DNA of 64,000 nucleotides, taken from contig OY294049.1 in NCBI GenBank assembly GCA_958510825.1, forward strand, positions 33,074,774 through 33,138,773, read 5' to 3'. Made by a program: the position numbers and the translations under genes. The notes under the pieces are model-generated. The model made no database searches. It saw only the letters and a program-made list of their open reading frames with translations, and was not told the origin of the DNA. Of the stretch, positions 46,999-57,344 are shown piece after piece (within the stretch, counting starts at the first letter, position 1; each line of letters starts with the position of its first letter). This DNA is from Brachypterus glaber. Taxonomy: Eukaryota > Arthropoda > Insecta > Coleoptera > Kateretidae.

Positions 46999-47115
46999 AT
47001 TTTAAGAACGCTTTGATATAGAGACTTGAAATTTGGAAAAAAGGTTGTCTACATAGTAAAATAACTTTGTTCCAAATTTCAAGTTTTTTTATATAAGCGT
47101 TCTTGAAATATCCTA
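46999..47115. repeat. Hairpin next to receptor exon B
   Basis: TTTTAAGAACGCTTTGATAT and ACTTGAAATTTGGAA mirror TTCCAAATTTCAAGT and AGCGTTCTTGAAATAT. It lies in the intron side of the 47181-48149 exon, 65 bp beyond its donor. Confidence 0.65.
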
Positions 47116-47180
47116 GTATACAGTTATACATTGATCCACCAAAAACTTGTATCTAACTTGTAAGTACTTATTTTACTTAC

Positions 47181-48149
47181 GACATGTGTCATTTTGTATG
47201 CTTCGTTGCACAATCCCAAAATATCAATAACTATTCCTACGTTAATAATAAATATTGAAGTATTCTTATTCATTTCATCTTGTTTGATCAAAATATTATA
47301 ATAAATATAAGAAAACGCAATCGATAGTGTAACCAAACTAAATACAACAATAATCAAATGAATGTGGCAAGAAACATCAATATGAAGCCTATATAATTTT
47401 AACAATTTAAAATAAAGTCTTTTTTGTAAACGCATTTTTTTTGCAAAACTTAATTTAAAATATTTAAAAGATACAAATTCATTAGGATAGAAAATTTTTG
47501 TTTCTTGTTTATTCATTCGAAAAGCCAGGCATGATTTGATTTGCTCAAAACAAGTTGCAAAGGATTTTCTATAAACTATATTACAACTTAAATAGGTCAT
47601 CACTAGTCCAATATGAAATACAGCACCAGATCCATAAGCTAGCAAATGAAACACTGATATGTAGTTATCAGTTTTAATCAGGTTTAAAACGGAGAATATA
47701 TTCGGAATATAGTTAAAAAGTATACAAAATGTGTAAAACAAATTCCTAATTAATGACCATTTTTTTTCAAAATAAAGGTTAATGCCATATTTTCCTCTAT
47801 CATCGAGCAGCTTTACAAGAAGCTGGGTAGTACTGACAAGTGTTGGATTTGTTCTTATAATATTAATATTCATAACAGTGAAACAAATATAAGCATATAA
47901 TCTCAGAAAATAATTTAAACTTTTTGAATTCCAATAAAAAAGCTCGATTATAAATGCTACAAATACTGGCATATTGCAAAAAGCTGCCATTATTATTGCT
48001 CTTTTCGAGTTTTTGACACTGGCGGGTTTTCCAGGACTATTGTGAGGACAAGTGCATTCAAGGATAAATAAACTAGTAAAAGATGTATATATGACTGGTC
48101 TAATGGAGCACACTACGCAGTTATCCACATAACCAAAATTCAACTTCAT
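47181..48149 (-). CDS. Gustatory receptor, long first exon B
   Basis: ATG at 48149 (MKLNFGYVDNC) to the donor ATGTC|GTAAGT at 47181/47180 gives 323 codons in phase 0. It aligns with exon A over its whole length: TCPH, NIPNIFS-type membrane segment, KIFYPNEFVSFKYFKLSFAK and DILGLCNEAYKMTHV near the exon end. I find no private 3' exons for it between 44100 and 47180. The nearest downstream Gr exons in the correct order and phase are 41176-41244, 40868-40957 and 39469-39555, also next to exon A. So it may be an alternative first exon sharing that C-terminus (giving 404 residues), as known for some insect Gr loci, or it has lost its 3' end. Reading through the donor yields a false tail ending FWWINV. 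Confidence 0.8.
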
Positions 48150-48307
48150 TTTTATAACTTATAAATAAACAATTTTCAGAAAAGCTCTTTTAAGCAAGTC
48201 TTATAATATAATATCGAATGTTATTAAATATTTTAATAGTACATTAATGTAATGATAAGAGCTCAAATACAAATTAGCCCCATATACAAATAAACTTATT
48301 CCATCTG

Positions 48308-49061
48308 GGTATGTATTCTCGAACCCGAGCAAACGCATTCCCGGGAGAAAGGTATTGTGGGTTGCATATTAGTTCTCCCGAAATGCAAAACTACTTATTC
48401 TTGGACTTCACTTCGCACGAAAATCGAGAAACTTTACTTCTACTACTCGGGAGTGTGAGAACCGAGCGTTCACGGAAATTTTGACAATAAGTTAGTCGCG
48501 CGCATTCGAACATAACCCTATTTTCGCTTTGGTTTTGTGTTGTTAATTTGAATGCCGTTTTATTTTATAATAGTTAATAAAAAAAGCTTTTTTTGTATTT
48601 AGGAATTATTATACATATAATAATAATATAATGATGGACGATTTGGAAATTGTGGGGGCTGTTGCCCTTTTGGGAGATCTGCAAGATGCGGAAAACTAAA
48701 TGGAGAACGAAGAACGAGAAGTGTTGGCTAGGACCGACGCTTTCCAACTTTCCAACAAAAAAATTATAGTGAATTCAGGACTAAACAGCCCACTATTGAC
48801 AAGAGTGTTGTCCTGAATAAAATTTTAAAGTATTTTTAATGAAAATAATGACAGCCTGCGCACGCAAACTCGTGTCGAATAATCTGATTGGTTAAAATCC
48901 GCTAAAATACTTGGCAAAGCTGCAGCAGGCTGCAGAGATCCCATCACGCTCACTACTGTTCAAGAATAGCATTTTTTAACTTTGGGGAACTTTGATATGA
49001 TGTGATCAGTTCCCTTACTATGAAAATTGTTCACGTTCTCTCGAGTTTGAGAATAGATACC
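48308..49061. mobile_element. CWG-duplicating MITE, copy 2
   Basis: GGTATGTATTCTCG to CGAGTTTGAGAATAGATACC, with CTG directly repeated at 48305-48307 and 49062-49064. It matches 17641-18423. Inside, near 48634, the frame MDDLEIVGAVALLGDLQDAEN ends at a stop, then MENEEREVLARTDAFQLSNKK follows, read as the N-terminus of a Harbinger-like transposase with the catalytic part deleted. It lies 5' of exon B. Confidence 0.75.
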
Positions 49062-49064
49062 CTG

Positions 49065-50206
49065 ATATCATTACATTTTAATATATGTGTTAGATATTAA
49101 TATTTTAATAGATCGATTAGTAATCATGTTTTTTATTGCTTTGTAAGTATTTAAAAAAATAACATTAATTTTTACAAAAAATAACTAAATAATGACAAAT
49201 GGGGCTGTTTGAAAATTAAATTACTGAATTTTTGCTATTTTTAAACCCCTTTTTCCCCATTTCGTTATGTATAATTGGAACATTTAACTAACCCTAGTTC
49301 AGTGACATATTTATTAAATAGACCCTTTAGATTTACCCATACGTTCAAGGACATAGACATTTTTCCACAGTGTCTAAATGTTTTTTTTTTTTTGGTAGCC
49401 AATAACAATAGTTATTTTGGTATTAAGAGTGCAAAATGATTGACTTCCTGCTTGAACGTGAAATTTGCTGATCGAGGCGTATAGCTGAGATCAGGAATCA
49501 CGCTAAAGCAGAATTTTGCGCTCGTAATACAAACAACATTTTTTCTATGATCTAAAAAAAATTAATTAATTTCAAGCAGTAAGTTTATAACCTTACAAGA
49601 TCGCATATTACAATTTTTTGCAAATCTGGTGGTGTAGAAGTAAAATCCTCATCACTGTCACTCTGCAGAATTCCTTCGTAACCACAAATATTTAGCACAC
49701 GAAATTGAGTTTTGATTCAAAATAAATAATAATTTTATATTAAAAAATTGGGGACCACAACATCCTAGAATATACGTGAGAGCTGCTTTACGATTTACAT
49801 GCGGGTTGCCCACTCTCTATATAGCGCAAAATTCAATTTTCTTTAATTTGCTTTTATAGAAATGTATATAGATCGTAGAAAAAAATATTTTGACCTTTAA
49901 CTTAGACGGACAGACGGACAGACCTAGTTTAAATGAAGTTAACAGCAGGATGTGTTACATACCGTCTATAAAAAGAAAAATTCTTTTGCAGGAATCATCC
50001 TTAAATTCTTAATAATATCGAAGTGATCAGATGATAAACAGATTTACCTAGGTGTTTGCATCCATGCATAATGATTCATTATGCATTATTATTAATGAAC
50101 ATTCTAACTGGTAAAAATTAAGCTCTTATTTATGCAACACTATTATCTGCAAAGATTAGCAGGATTACTGTTTAGCTATTATTAGTTATTATTTTTATCT
50201 AACATT
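49065..50206. other. Gene-free stretch with a GACR tract
   Basis: Contains GGACAGACGGACAGACC at about 49910. No protein-like ORF; the GC-richer patch near 49470-49530 could not be identified. It ends where the LINE fragment becomes readable. Confidence 0.35.
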
Positions 50207-50661
50207 AGGTATGGTTTAACTATCTGGCGCTTCAGTTGCCATGCGGACCGTTTATTTGGACTTAAGAGGCGTGCAGTAAGGATTATTTCTGGTAGAAAAT
50301 ATCGTGATGATGTACAGGATACGTTCATATCATCAGGTATTTTAACTTTTCCCTGGCTTCTGATTTTCGAATCGATATGTCCTATCAGAGATAGAATGTC
50401 AAACTATGACACTTACGACACTGAAGGGCCGAATATACGAAACCGTGATAAACTAATGCTTCCATTTTTGCGGTTGGAATCAAGTAGAAATTGTTTCAAC
50501 TATTATGGACCTACTTTTTATAATTTGCTTCCGAAGAAACAGGTGAACTTACAAACTCGGCCTTTAAAAACAGAAAAAAAAATTATTTAATTTCGCATGC
50601 TTTTTACTCAATTGAAGAGTTTAAAAAGACATTAAATAGAGTATTAATTAACAATTTCTAG
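50207..50661 (+). pseudogene. LINE 3'-end fragment (post-RT region)
   Basis: The frame reads RYGLTIWRFSCHADRLFGLK, then KRRAVRIISG, FISSGILTFPW, NIRNRDKLMLP, LRLESSRN and FYNLLPK. W-G/R-x-x-x-x...L-x-x-x-Q/K-K-R-A-x-R, the NTRN-like and the LP-R-L...N...G-x-x-x-Y/F-N-x-L-P blocks are characteristic of the region behind the reverse transcriptase in many insect LINEs. The frame breaks in an A-run near 50573. A +1 shift resumes NYLISHAFYSIEEFKKTLN to a stop at 50659-50661. The catalytic RT is absent. A TAATAAATGATTATTGATTATA-like tail follows at about 50835-50857. Confidence 0.7.
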
Positions 50662-51762
50662 TCTTACGTGTGTTTAAAACAATTTTAATATGTTAGTTTT
50701 AACATGTATATGTAATTTTATATTTGATGTAAATCTGTGATGTTTTATTTTATCACCTATATTTTAATTTTTATTAATTTAAGTAATTTTCAATATTTTG
50801 ACGATGTTATACTTTTTGTAAAAGTTCTTACAAATAATAAATGATTATTGATTATAGTCTATGTGCTGGTGACCATTTTTATTTCATTATTTTATCCCAG
50901 CGGTGTTTTCAAGTACATTCAAGTTAAGCTGGTTGCAAACCGCCAGGTCGTGGATCGGGTTTCTTTGGATGCTAGAAGCGCCGAAAAGGTGTTGTAATTT
51001 ATGTTTAACTTACCGAGTCAAACACATTACATTTATTACATTTAGATTATTCTATTTTCACAGTTTTACATAATTATTCAGTAGTCCAAGGGGTAAAAAA
51101 GACTAAAAACATCTGGCATATTATGTCAACATTTAAAAGTCTAAATAATTTTCATTTATTCAAAATATTATTTCATAAATTTTAATTTCTTTAAAAAATT
51201 AAGTATCACATATGTCAAAGGCACATTAAAGACTGTTCTAACCCCTTGGCCCCAGAATTATTGTGTATTGTGTAGCTATGAAAATAGCTTAATCGGAATG
51301 TATTAATTGAAATGTACTCGGCAAGTTAAAAATAGATTTTTTGGTTGCTCATTGCTATAGCTTTTTGAGCTTCTTACACCCAAGGGCACCGGATCCGGAA
51401 TCTAGCAATTTAAAAATAGCTTAATTTGAATGTACTTTAAGAAATAAAAATGGTCAACAGCTCTCCGACTATATGTTCAAGGAACATTGTTCATCTGTAA
51501 AAGTACCTACATTACTCAAATGTACTTACATAATGCTATTGAGATGCAAACTAAACTAGTAACATTTAGATAGGTCACTTTGATTTTTTTTATGAAATAA
51601 ACAAATAAAATATAAAATTATGTAAGTAGGTATTTAGTTTTATGATTTAGCTTCCTTCAATAATAATTAAGCATGACTTTTTGAAAAGGTTAATGGATAG
51701 CTAAGATGTAATACTTGGCTCTATCGCTATGGGAATTCTTTGTGGAATTATTTCGGAAATAA

Positions 51763-51764
<2 letters not shown>
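50662..51764. other. LINE tail, then gene-free AT-rich DNA
   Basis: 50662-50860 is the LINE's 3' tail. Beyond it I see no ORF, inverted ends or RNA gene; two loosely similar passages (about 51290 and 51415) share TAGCTTAAT(C/T)(G/T)GAATGTA. Confidence 0.35.

Positions 51765-51831
<67 letters not shown>
51765..51831. repeat. (AT)n microsatellite at a transposon edge
   Basis: A continuous AT run of about 33 units ends exactly at the TA that flanks the Tc1-like element. The element used a TA inside the run, or the run grew from it. Confidence 0.95.
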
Positions 51832-51834
<3 letters not shown>

Positions 51835-52149
51835 CCTGTTCAACAAGAGCGTGTTTTTGATTATTCAAAAAATTCAAAAGGTATCTCCTCCATATTTTAC
51901 AGCTTAATTCTCCTATCTCTGTACTATTTCTGTAGCACTGATTTGTTACCGTAGTAGTCGAATTGTCGTGACGAGCACACATTAAAGAAAATTAGTTATA
52001 TTTACGCCAAGAGATTTGAGGTGGTCGACCGCGGTCTTTTTGTGCCTGTATCCTCAAGGACCTAAATTAAAGGTCGCCAATGCATCAAAAGTGATCAAGA
52101 AGTCTAAATGCTTGGTCGTACTGTGAAATGCATTTCCCTTGCGACCTTC

Positions 52150-52490
52150 AACTTACTCTGGAAACACTCTGGAAACAGAGTCAGAGTGAAAACATTCTGC
52201 TGCCAACGTGTTTCCAGAGTGGTTTTGTGCCATTTTGTCAGAGTTGAATCAGAGTGGTTCCAGGCTTGATTCACAGTAGATCCAAAGTGGGTTTGGACTT
52301 TTTTTTTAAATCAGAGCGTTTTCAGAGTGTTTTCGTTTGGACTTTTTTTTTTTTTTTCAAAAAACTCTGAAAACGCTCTGATTTTACTCTGGGAACGTTA
52401 TGGATAAAGGGCACAAATACACTCTGGAAATACTCTGGTAACAGCATGATTACAAAATGTTATTAGAATGTTTCCAGAGTTTTTTCAGCG
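52150..52490. repeat. Cluster of CTCTGGAAAC words in both orientations inside the Tc1-like element
   Basis: ACTCTGGAAACACTCTGGAAAC opens the block and GTTTCCAGAGT closes it; in between are at least ten variants such as TTTCCAGAGTGG, GTTTTCAGAGTG and CTCTGAAAACGCTCTG. Inverted ends suggest a nested MITE; TTA/TTT at its borders would fit a TWA target only weakly. Confidence 0.6.
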
Positions 52491-53004
52491 TGATTGTAAA
52501 GTCGCAAGGGTTGGTACAGCGCACAAGTTAGGTACCCCTGTAAAAGTCCATGTTTGGGAATGCTTTTCAGAACTTGGATTTTGTTGCCTAAAGTTGTTTA
52601 CTGAGAATTTGAACGCTCAGAAAGCTTTGAAAATTTACCAGCGTGGATTTAAAAAGTCAGGGAAAAGGATGTTTAGATCCAAAAACAAAGATTGGATATT
52701 GCAAGACGACAATGATCAAAAACACCGCAGTCGACTCTGCATTGACTGGAAGAGGAGAAACGGCATCACAACGTTACTTTGGCCTTCACAACCACCGGAT
52801 GCAAATCCGATCGAAAAAGTGTAGGGGCTTTTGAAGTCCAAACTTGAAGGAATAAAACTGCTGAATTTGAAGCAGCTCGCAGCAGCCATTCGTGATAAAT
52901 GGAGGTGGTTGACAGTAAAATAAGCAGAAATGATGCCAAAAAGGTTTCAAGCTATTCTGGATAACAACGGAGATTTCACATTGTACTTAGTAGGAGAGAA
53001 ATAG
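52491..53004 (+). pseudogene. Tc1-like transposase, C-terminal half, broken
   Basis: The frame reads GTPVKVHVWECFSELGF, then WILQDDNDQKH, WPSQPPDANPIEKV and a stop at about 52822-52824, continuing LLKSKLEG, LKQLAAAIRDKW, then another stop, and MPKRFQAILDNNG. The order VxVWxxxS - QxDNDxxH - WPxxPPDxNPIE is that of Tc1/mariner DDE transposases: the D of DND is the second catalytic Asp and the E of NPIE the third. The first catalytic Asp region is disrupted by the nested CTCTGG block. Upstream, GGRPRS near 52020 is a trace of the GRPR-type motif. In-frame stops make it inactive. Confidence 0.8.
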
Positions 53005-53311
53005 CATTTTTTATCTACTTTAATGTAAAAAAATTGATAAATAAATATCTGTCGTAGAAAAAATATATTGGAGACACGCTCTTGTTGAACAGACTGTATT
53101 TTGGCTGAAATTAGCATTAATAGATTTATTTTAACTTAAAAAAAACTGACATTAGTTTTAAGTGTCCAATTTAAAATATTTTGACCATAGATCATCCTTT
53201 ACAAACTTATCCAATTCTAACAAAAAATAAAATAACTTTTTACGTATATATGTGCAAAGTAAAAACTGTTGTCATGATTAATATATTTTAATTTTTGTTT
53301 GTAGTTCAGTG

Positions 53312-53386
53312 TTATTGATATCTTAAGAAAAATTTGTAGTGCAGCTGAACAACAACCAATAGGTATGTTACAAAAGCTCCAACCAT
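53312..53386 (-). CDS. Third gustatory receptor copy, terminal exon
   Basis: Twenty-four codons plus TAA after acceptor ttttttag on the minus strand, starting MVGAFV and ending FFLRYQ, with TYLLVVVQL matching the Gr TYhhhhhQF signature. It is phase 0 and homologous to 39469-39555. It belongs to the copy whose first exon carries a frameshift, so it may not be translated, but the exon itself is intact. Confidence 0.8.
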   Translation of the reverse strand: MVGAFVTYLLVVVQLHYKFFLRYQ

Positions 53387-53794
53387 CTAAAAAAAATTGA
53401 TAAAATTATTATTTTTATAAAAAAGATATATACTTTTAATTTAGCATAGAACTCATAATTATTCTTTTTTAACTAAACCAAAAGCTATTAATTAATTGTA
53501 TATTTTTGGCTTCTACTTCATATATGAAGGAGAACTCAATAATTCCCCAATAACTCCAACCCTATTTCCAACCAGTTTCTTTAAAGAAAGGTAAAAACTT
53601 TTTTGCTTTGCACCTTGTAGGATTTTTGCTTTTCCCTCATGAGTCTGATCAGTGATCAGCTCTAAAAAAATAAAAGCTGTCCATAAAGAATTCCCCCCTG
53701 TTAAGTTTTCTGGAAACGGGGCAATGCCCCTTTTTTAATTATTTTCTTGGACTTGGAGTTCTAAACTAAACAATAACACAACAGATAAACATAC

Positions 53795-53884
53795 ACTGGC
53801 AATCAATTTTCTATCAACTAGAATCATGTTGGAGGCGTAACATTTTAGTTTATTATTATTTAAAATGTACAATATACTTTCCAC
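53795..53884 (-). CDS. Third gustatory receptor copy, third exon
   Basis: Thirty codons, phase 0 at both ends; acceptor attttag, donor gtatgt. It starts VESILYILNN and ends ILVDRKLIAS, co-linear with 40868-40957 and of the same length. Splice sites and frame are intact. Confidence 0.8.
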
Positions 53885-54093
53885 CTAAAATTAAAAATAA
53901 CATATTATCGATGCAAATTAGCTAATTGTATAACTAGGAAAAAAAAATTCTTATGTAAAATTGTGGTCTGACTACTCATAAACCGAACACACAAAAGTAA
54001 AGAAAACAAAGAGTCAGAGTTTTGACCAATAATGAAAATTATTCTTGCAGGATGAAGAAGAAGGACAAAAAAGGAAAATAAAGAATACATCTT

Positions 54094-54757
54094 ATATATA
54101 GCACAGGTTTATACAATGGATATCCCCAGAATATCCGTTTAGGGGATTTCCGACATCCCCAGGATATACGATATCGTCTATAGATATCCGTAGGACATTC
54201 TCAAGATATACTTTGTTACTAAACGGGAAGCTGAGCGACTTCCGAACCGTATATCCCAAGGATATCCTGAAGGTATATCCTGAGGATATACTGTACGTCT
54301 GTCCTAAAGATAGCTACTAATTATGTACATCTGTAACCGACAAAAGTGGCTATCAAATTGTATTGCTTTTATTACACAGCAACACAAAAAAAGTGTGGTA
54401 CTTTTAACGAAACACATGTATTTCTATGTATTTGGAGTCCCTGAATTCGAATTTAAAATAGCACCTTATCTGATTAGTTTTGGAGAGCCTCGAAAAACCT
54501 TCCTTTTATGTACTCGAAAATAACGTTTTTTGAGTTTATTTTCAAAACTAATCAAATGAGATGCTATTTTGACCTCGGATTCGGATTCGGATTCAGCGAC
54601 CCAAAATACATAGGAATATGTCTCTCGTCAAAAGTACCAGACTTTTTTTTTGTGTGGCTGTGTTATTTTTTTGTGAAATATTACTATTAACAGCTTGCAC
54701 CTAGGTGCAATAGGCATTGAGGGGATATCCGGGGGATATTGAGTGCTATATGTGTAT
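54094..54757. mobile_element. GGATATCC-rich element split by a younger MITE
   Basis: TATATAGCAC near the left end and GTGCTATATG near the right end are inverse, and GATATCCCC-type words face GGGGATATCC. Words like GGATATCCT are repeated many times in the left part (54115-54310). The element 54375-54662 lies inside it. Limits are approximate. Confidence 0.5.
54375..54662. mobile_element. Short Harbinger-type hairpin MITE
   Basis: Ends CACAGCAACACAAAA and TTTTGTGTGGCTGTG are imperfect inverses, TTA is duplicated at 54372-54374 and 54663-54665, and GTACTTTT / AAAAGTAC also pair. The right arm shares ATTCAGCGACCCAAAATAC with the longer elements at 35540 and 39698, so it is a short member of that group. 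Confidence 0.7.
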
Positions 54758-54874
54758 GACAACCTTGCCGAGCAAATTTTTGCTATATCAATTTAAAAGA
54801 TGTGAGCATTTATCCACATCTACCAAAACTATATTAAGAAATACTTAATAAGCATAATTCTGTTAATAACTTAC

Positions 54875-54943
54875 CTCTGCAGCTTCTTTTTTATTCAATT
54901 TATTTATAGGATATCTATAAATATACGAAATGATGTCTTCGTT
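54875..54943 (-). CDS. Third gustatory receptor copy, second exon
   Basis: Twenty-three codons, phase 0 at both ends; acceptor ttattttag, donor gtaagt. It starts NEDIISYIYR and ends LNKKEAAE, nearly identical to 41176-41244. The intron to the first exon (54944-58464) contains three elements. Confidence 0.8.
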
Positions 54944-55145
54944 CTAAAATAAATAAAAGGTTAGATTCAAATATTAGAACATTTAGTTTGTTTATATTTA
55001 GGAATTAATATAATTTAATTATTAAGAAATATCTGAAGGACCTTAACAGTTAGTTTCCTTAATTGATAAGAAACTCATTATCAGTACCCGGCGTATTTCT
55101 AGTTATAGTCCAGTCTTCAAGTTAATAAAAGAGGCTTTACCTGGA

Positions 55146-55796
55146 AATAATTCAGGGAGTTTAGATTTTTGGTTTATTGGGTAAGGTTTAAGGCCCCAAA
55201 TAAACATTTTTTCGACATTGAACTCGATTTGGAACTCTCATTTTTTAACGTTTTTTTTTCACAAAAAAAACGCACTTTTTAATATATCTCAATTCACCGA
55301 TCCATCCTAGGACAAAAAACGTTTGATATGAAAATAAAGAGGACCAAATCTACAACATTTTTTGTGTCATGGTTTTTTTTTGTACGACTTATACATAATT
55401 CACGGCACGGCCTTAAACGTTACACTGTAGGGTTTTAGATTTTTCTTTATAACTTATTTAGGAAGGTTTTTTTATATTTAATACAATGGTGATTCAATCG
55501 AAAATCGGTTTATTCGAGATAATGGGGCACAAATTTGTGAATTATTAAAAAAAAATAATTTTACGTAAATTAAAAAGAAAGTGCCAGACAGATTTTTTTA
55601 ATTTTCACCCAAGAACGATAAAGAACAATTTTGGTTTTTCGAAAAAAAAAAAACAAATAAATAAAAACCTAAAAACATATAGTGTAACGTTTAAGAAATA
55701 TTTTAAAAATCCGTTTTTTTGTGAAAAACGCGTTAAAAAAATAACAGTTCCAAATCCCTACCCAATAAACCGAAAATCTAAACTCCCTGAATTATT
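55146..55796. mobile_element. Element with long inverted ends in the third receptor's intron 1
   Basis: AATAATTCAGGGAGTTTAG is mirrored exactly at the right end, and the similarity goes on through TTTATTGGGTA and GTTCCAAATC / GATTTGGAACT. No transposase in 651 bp; class unknown. Confidence 0.65.
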
Positions 55797-56175
55797 ATAT
55801 AGGCTCTTTTAGACGACTACAACTGGAAATATGACGGGTACTGCTCATTATACATTAACAATTCACTAGTCGAAAATTATAGGGTTCAAGTGCGAAAGTT
55901 AGTATAAGGGCCACTTGCACCAAACATGATTTAAGCTTAAACTCGGATTAAGTTAATGGTTTAAGAGTTAATTGACGTTTCGCTGTTGCACCATTTTTTA
56001 AACCAAGTTTATTTGTCTTAATCTCAGAATAAATGTAATCGTTCGAGTTTGATGGTTTATGGTGTATGATGGTCACTTAAACCTGGGTTATATCAAAACA
56101 TAACCTAACTTTAGGTTTTTATCTGTCATTTCGTACCCGTGAGTGTTTTCCTTTGATTTTACGAAATTACCTGCA

Positions 56176-56430
56176 ATGATGGCAGAAGCCGATTTATTAG
56201 ATGAAGACTTGTTGGAATTGGAAATATTGGATGATGGTTTCCGTACCTATCATGAACGACAAAACTATTTTGAAAGTATGGATGATCTAACATTTTTTCA
56301 AAAATTTAGGTTATATAAAGAAACAGTGGCCAATATTCTTGTACGTATTGAAGAACAACTGGAATATCCCAATTGCGTCCGTTTTTTTGTTTTCGATAAC
56401 ACTATTGTATTGTGCCACAATTTTAATTAA
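56176..56430 (+). CDS. N-terminal transposase remnant of a Harbinger-type element
   Basis: Eighty-four codons from MMAEADLLDEDLLELE to CHNFN. The block DDLTFFQKFRLYKETVANIL, then RIEEQLEYPN, matches the N-terminal region of HARBI1-like nucleases (F-x-x-x-F-R-L-x-K-E-x-V...L...Q-L-x-Y-P), which precedes the DDE domain. The DDE domain is deleted, so it cannot cut DNA; retention of an intact start and domain could be chance or recent origin. A longer formal frame starts at 56143, but the second ATG pair gives the better start. The counterpart in copy 2 (near 57826) has one extra T in a T-run and is frameshifted. Confidence 0.6.
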   Translation: MMAEADLLDEDLLELEILDDGFRTYHERQNYFESMDDLTFFQKFRLYKETVANILVRIEEQLEYPNCVRFFVFDNTIVLCHNFN

Positions 56431-56444
56431 TAAAGCTTTATCAT

Positions 56445-56887
56445 CAGTCATCGGCGAATTTCCAGTGCTCGCATAGGCGCCGCGTCGATTCTATCGTTGA
56501 CGCGAGGTTTTAAATATTTACATTTTTATTTTCTTCGAAAAACACCGATATATTTACATATTTATAGTTAATCAGGCCTACACATGTACCATTGATATTG
56601 AGATTTGTGGCAATATTGACGAAAATTGCAAGGTCATTTAAGTCAACTGTATTAAAACTGCATGGGATTGTAATTTTTGTCAATATTGAATAGATTTCAA
56701 TGGTACATGTAAATAGGCCTGAATATGTATATTCAATATTGTTGTAACAAATTAGTCGTCAAATGTTTCGATTTAGTGACCTTTATAAAAATTTCCCTCA
56801 TAATTCGGCAAAATTATTCCGTAAGCCTATGTTTCTGTGTTTATTTTCAACGTTGATGAGTCATAACTGAATTTATTCCGATTAATG
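56445..56887. mobile_element. hAT-like MITE, copy 2, nested
   Basis: CAGTCATCGG at the left pairs with the inverse of CCGATTAATG (7 of 10), and TTTATCAT is perfectly duplicated at 56437-56444 and 56888-56895. Copy 2 of the host element (57558-58443) has the empty site, so the limits are exact. The sequence is the reverse complement of 2769-3226 in layout. Confidence 0.85.
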
Positions 56888-57344
56888 TTTATCATTTATA
56901 GTATAATTGGGCGAACGTTTTTTTTTGTTTTCATCTTTTTCTTTAGGCATATCCATTGCTACTTTTTAGCTTACAGAACACAATAACACATAACACAATA
57001 AGTTACTGTCAATAACTAACAGCTTTTTTTGAAAATATAATAAACCAAATGATATAAACGTCAAACGTCAAAATAATGTGAAGTTAGCTCATTCAAATAA
57101 CACTAAAATTAGAGATGTGTGCTCGGTTTAACTAAACTTTGTTTAACTTTCATTGGTGCAATGCAAACATATTTAACCAGAGATTATTTTTTAAACGTAG
57201 ATTAATTAAACCTTGATCAAAATAAAATTGGTGCAAGTGGCCCTTAGAAAGGTAGTGTCAAACTTCGTAGCTTCGTCGCTTGAAAACTGCGAACTGCATC
57301 ATTAGCCAAAAAAAATCGTTACAAGCATTAGCATATAAGCAAGC

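Larger units (their letters stand above)
51832..53096 (+). mobile_element. Degenerate Tc1-like transposon
   Basis: TIRs CAGCCTGTTCAACAAGAG and the inverse CAGTCTGTTCAACAAGAG differ at one base over 18 and continue as CGTG. TA flanks both ends. The interior encodes a broken Tc1-type transposase (to 53004) and a separate CTCTGGAAAC repeat cluster (52150-52490) that interrupts it. Length of 1.27 kb is close to the usual Tc1 size. Confidence 0.85.
55908..57243 (+). mobile_element. PIF/Harbinger-type element, copy 1, with nested hAT-like MITE
   Basis: TIRs GGGCCACTTGCACCAA and TTGGTGCAAGTGGCCC are exact inverses; flanking triplets are TAA and TTA, a near TWA duplication. It carries the ORF 56176-56430 and, at 56445-56887, an inserted hAT-like MITE. 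Without that insert its length equals copy 2 (57558-58443). Confidence 0.85.

Noticed and set aside
43087..48149. Odorant receptor (Or) identity for the 7-TM genes
   Set aside because: The terminal exons carry TYLLVAVQI/TYLLVVVQL, the Gr signature, and the short phase-0 3' exons are of Gr type.
56143..56175. Upstream ATG (MFSFDFTKLPA...) as start of the transposase remnant
   Set aside because: The residues before MMAEADLL have no family similarity and the second ATG fits the domain start better; still possible.
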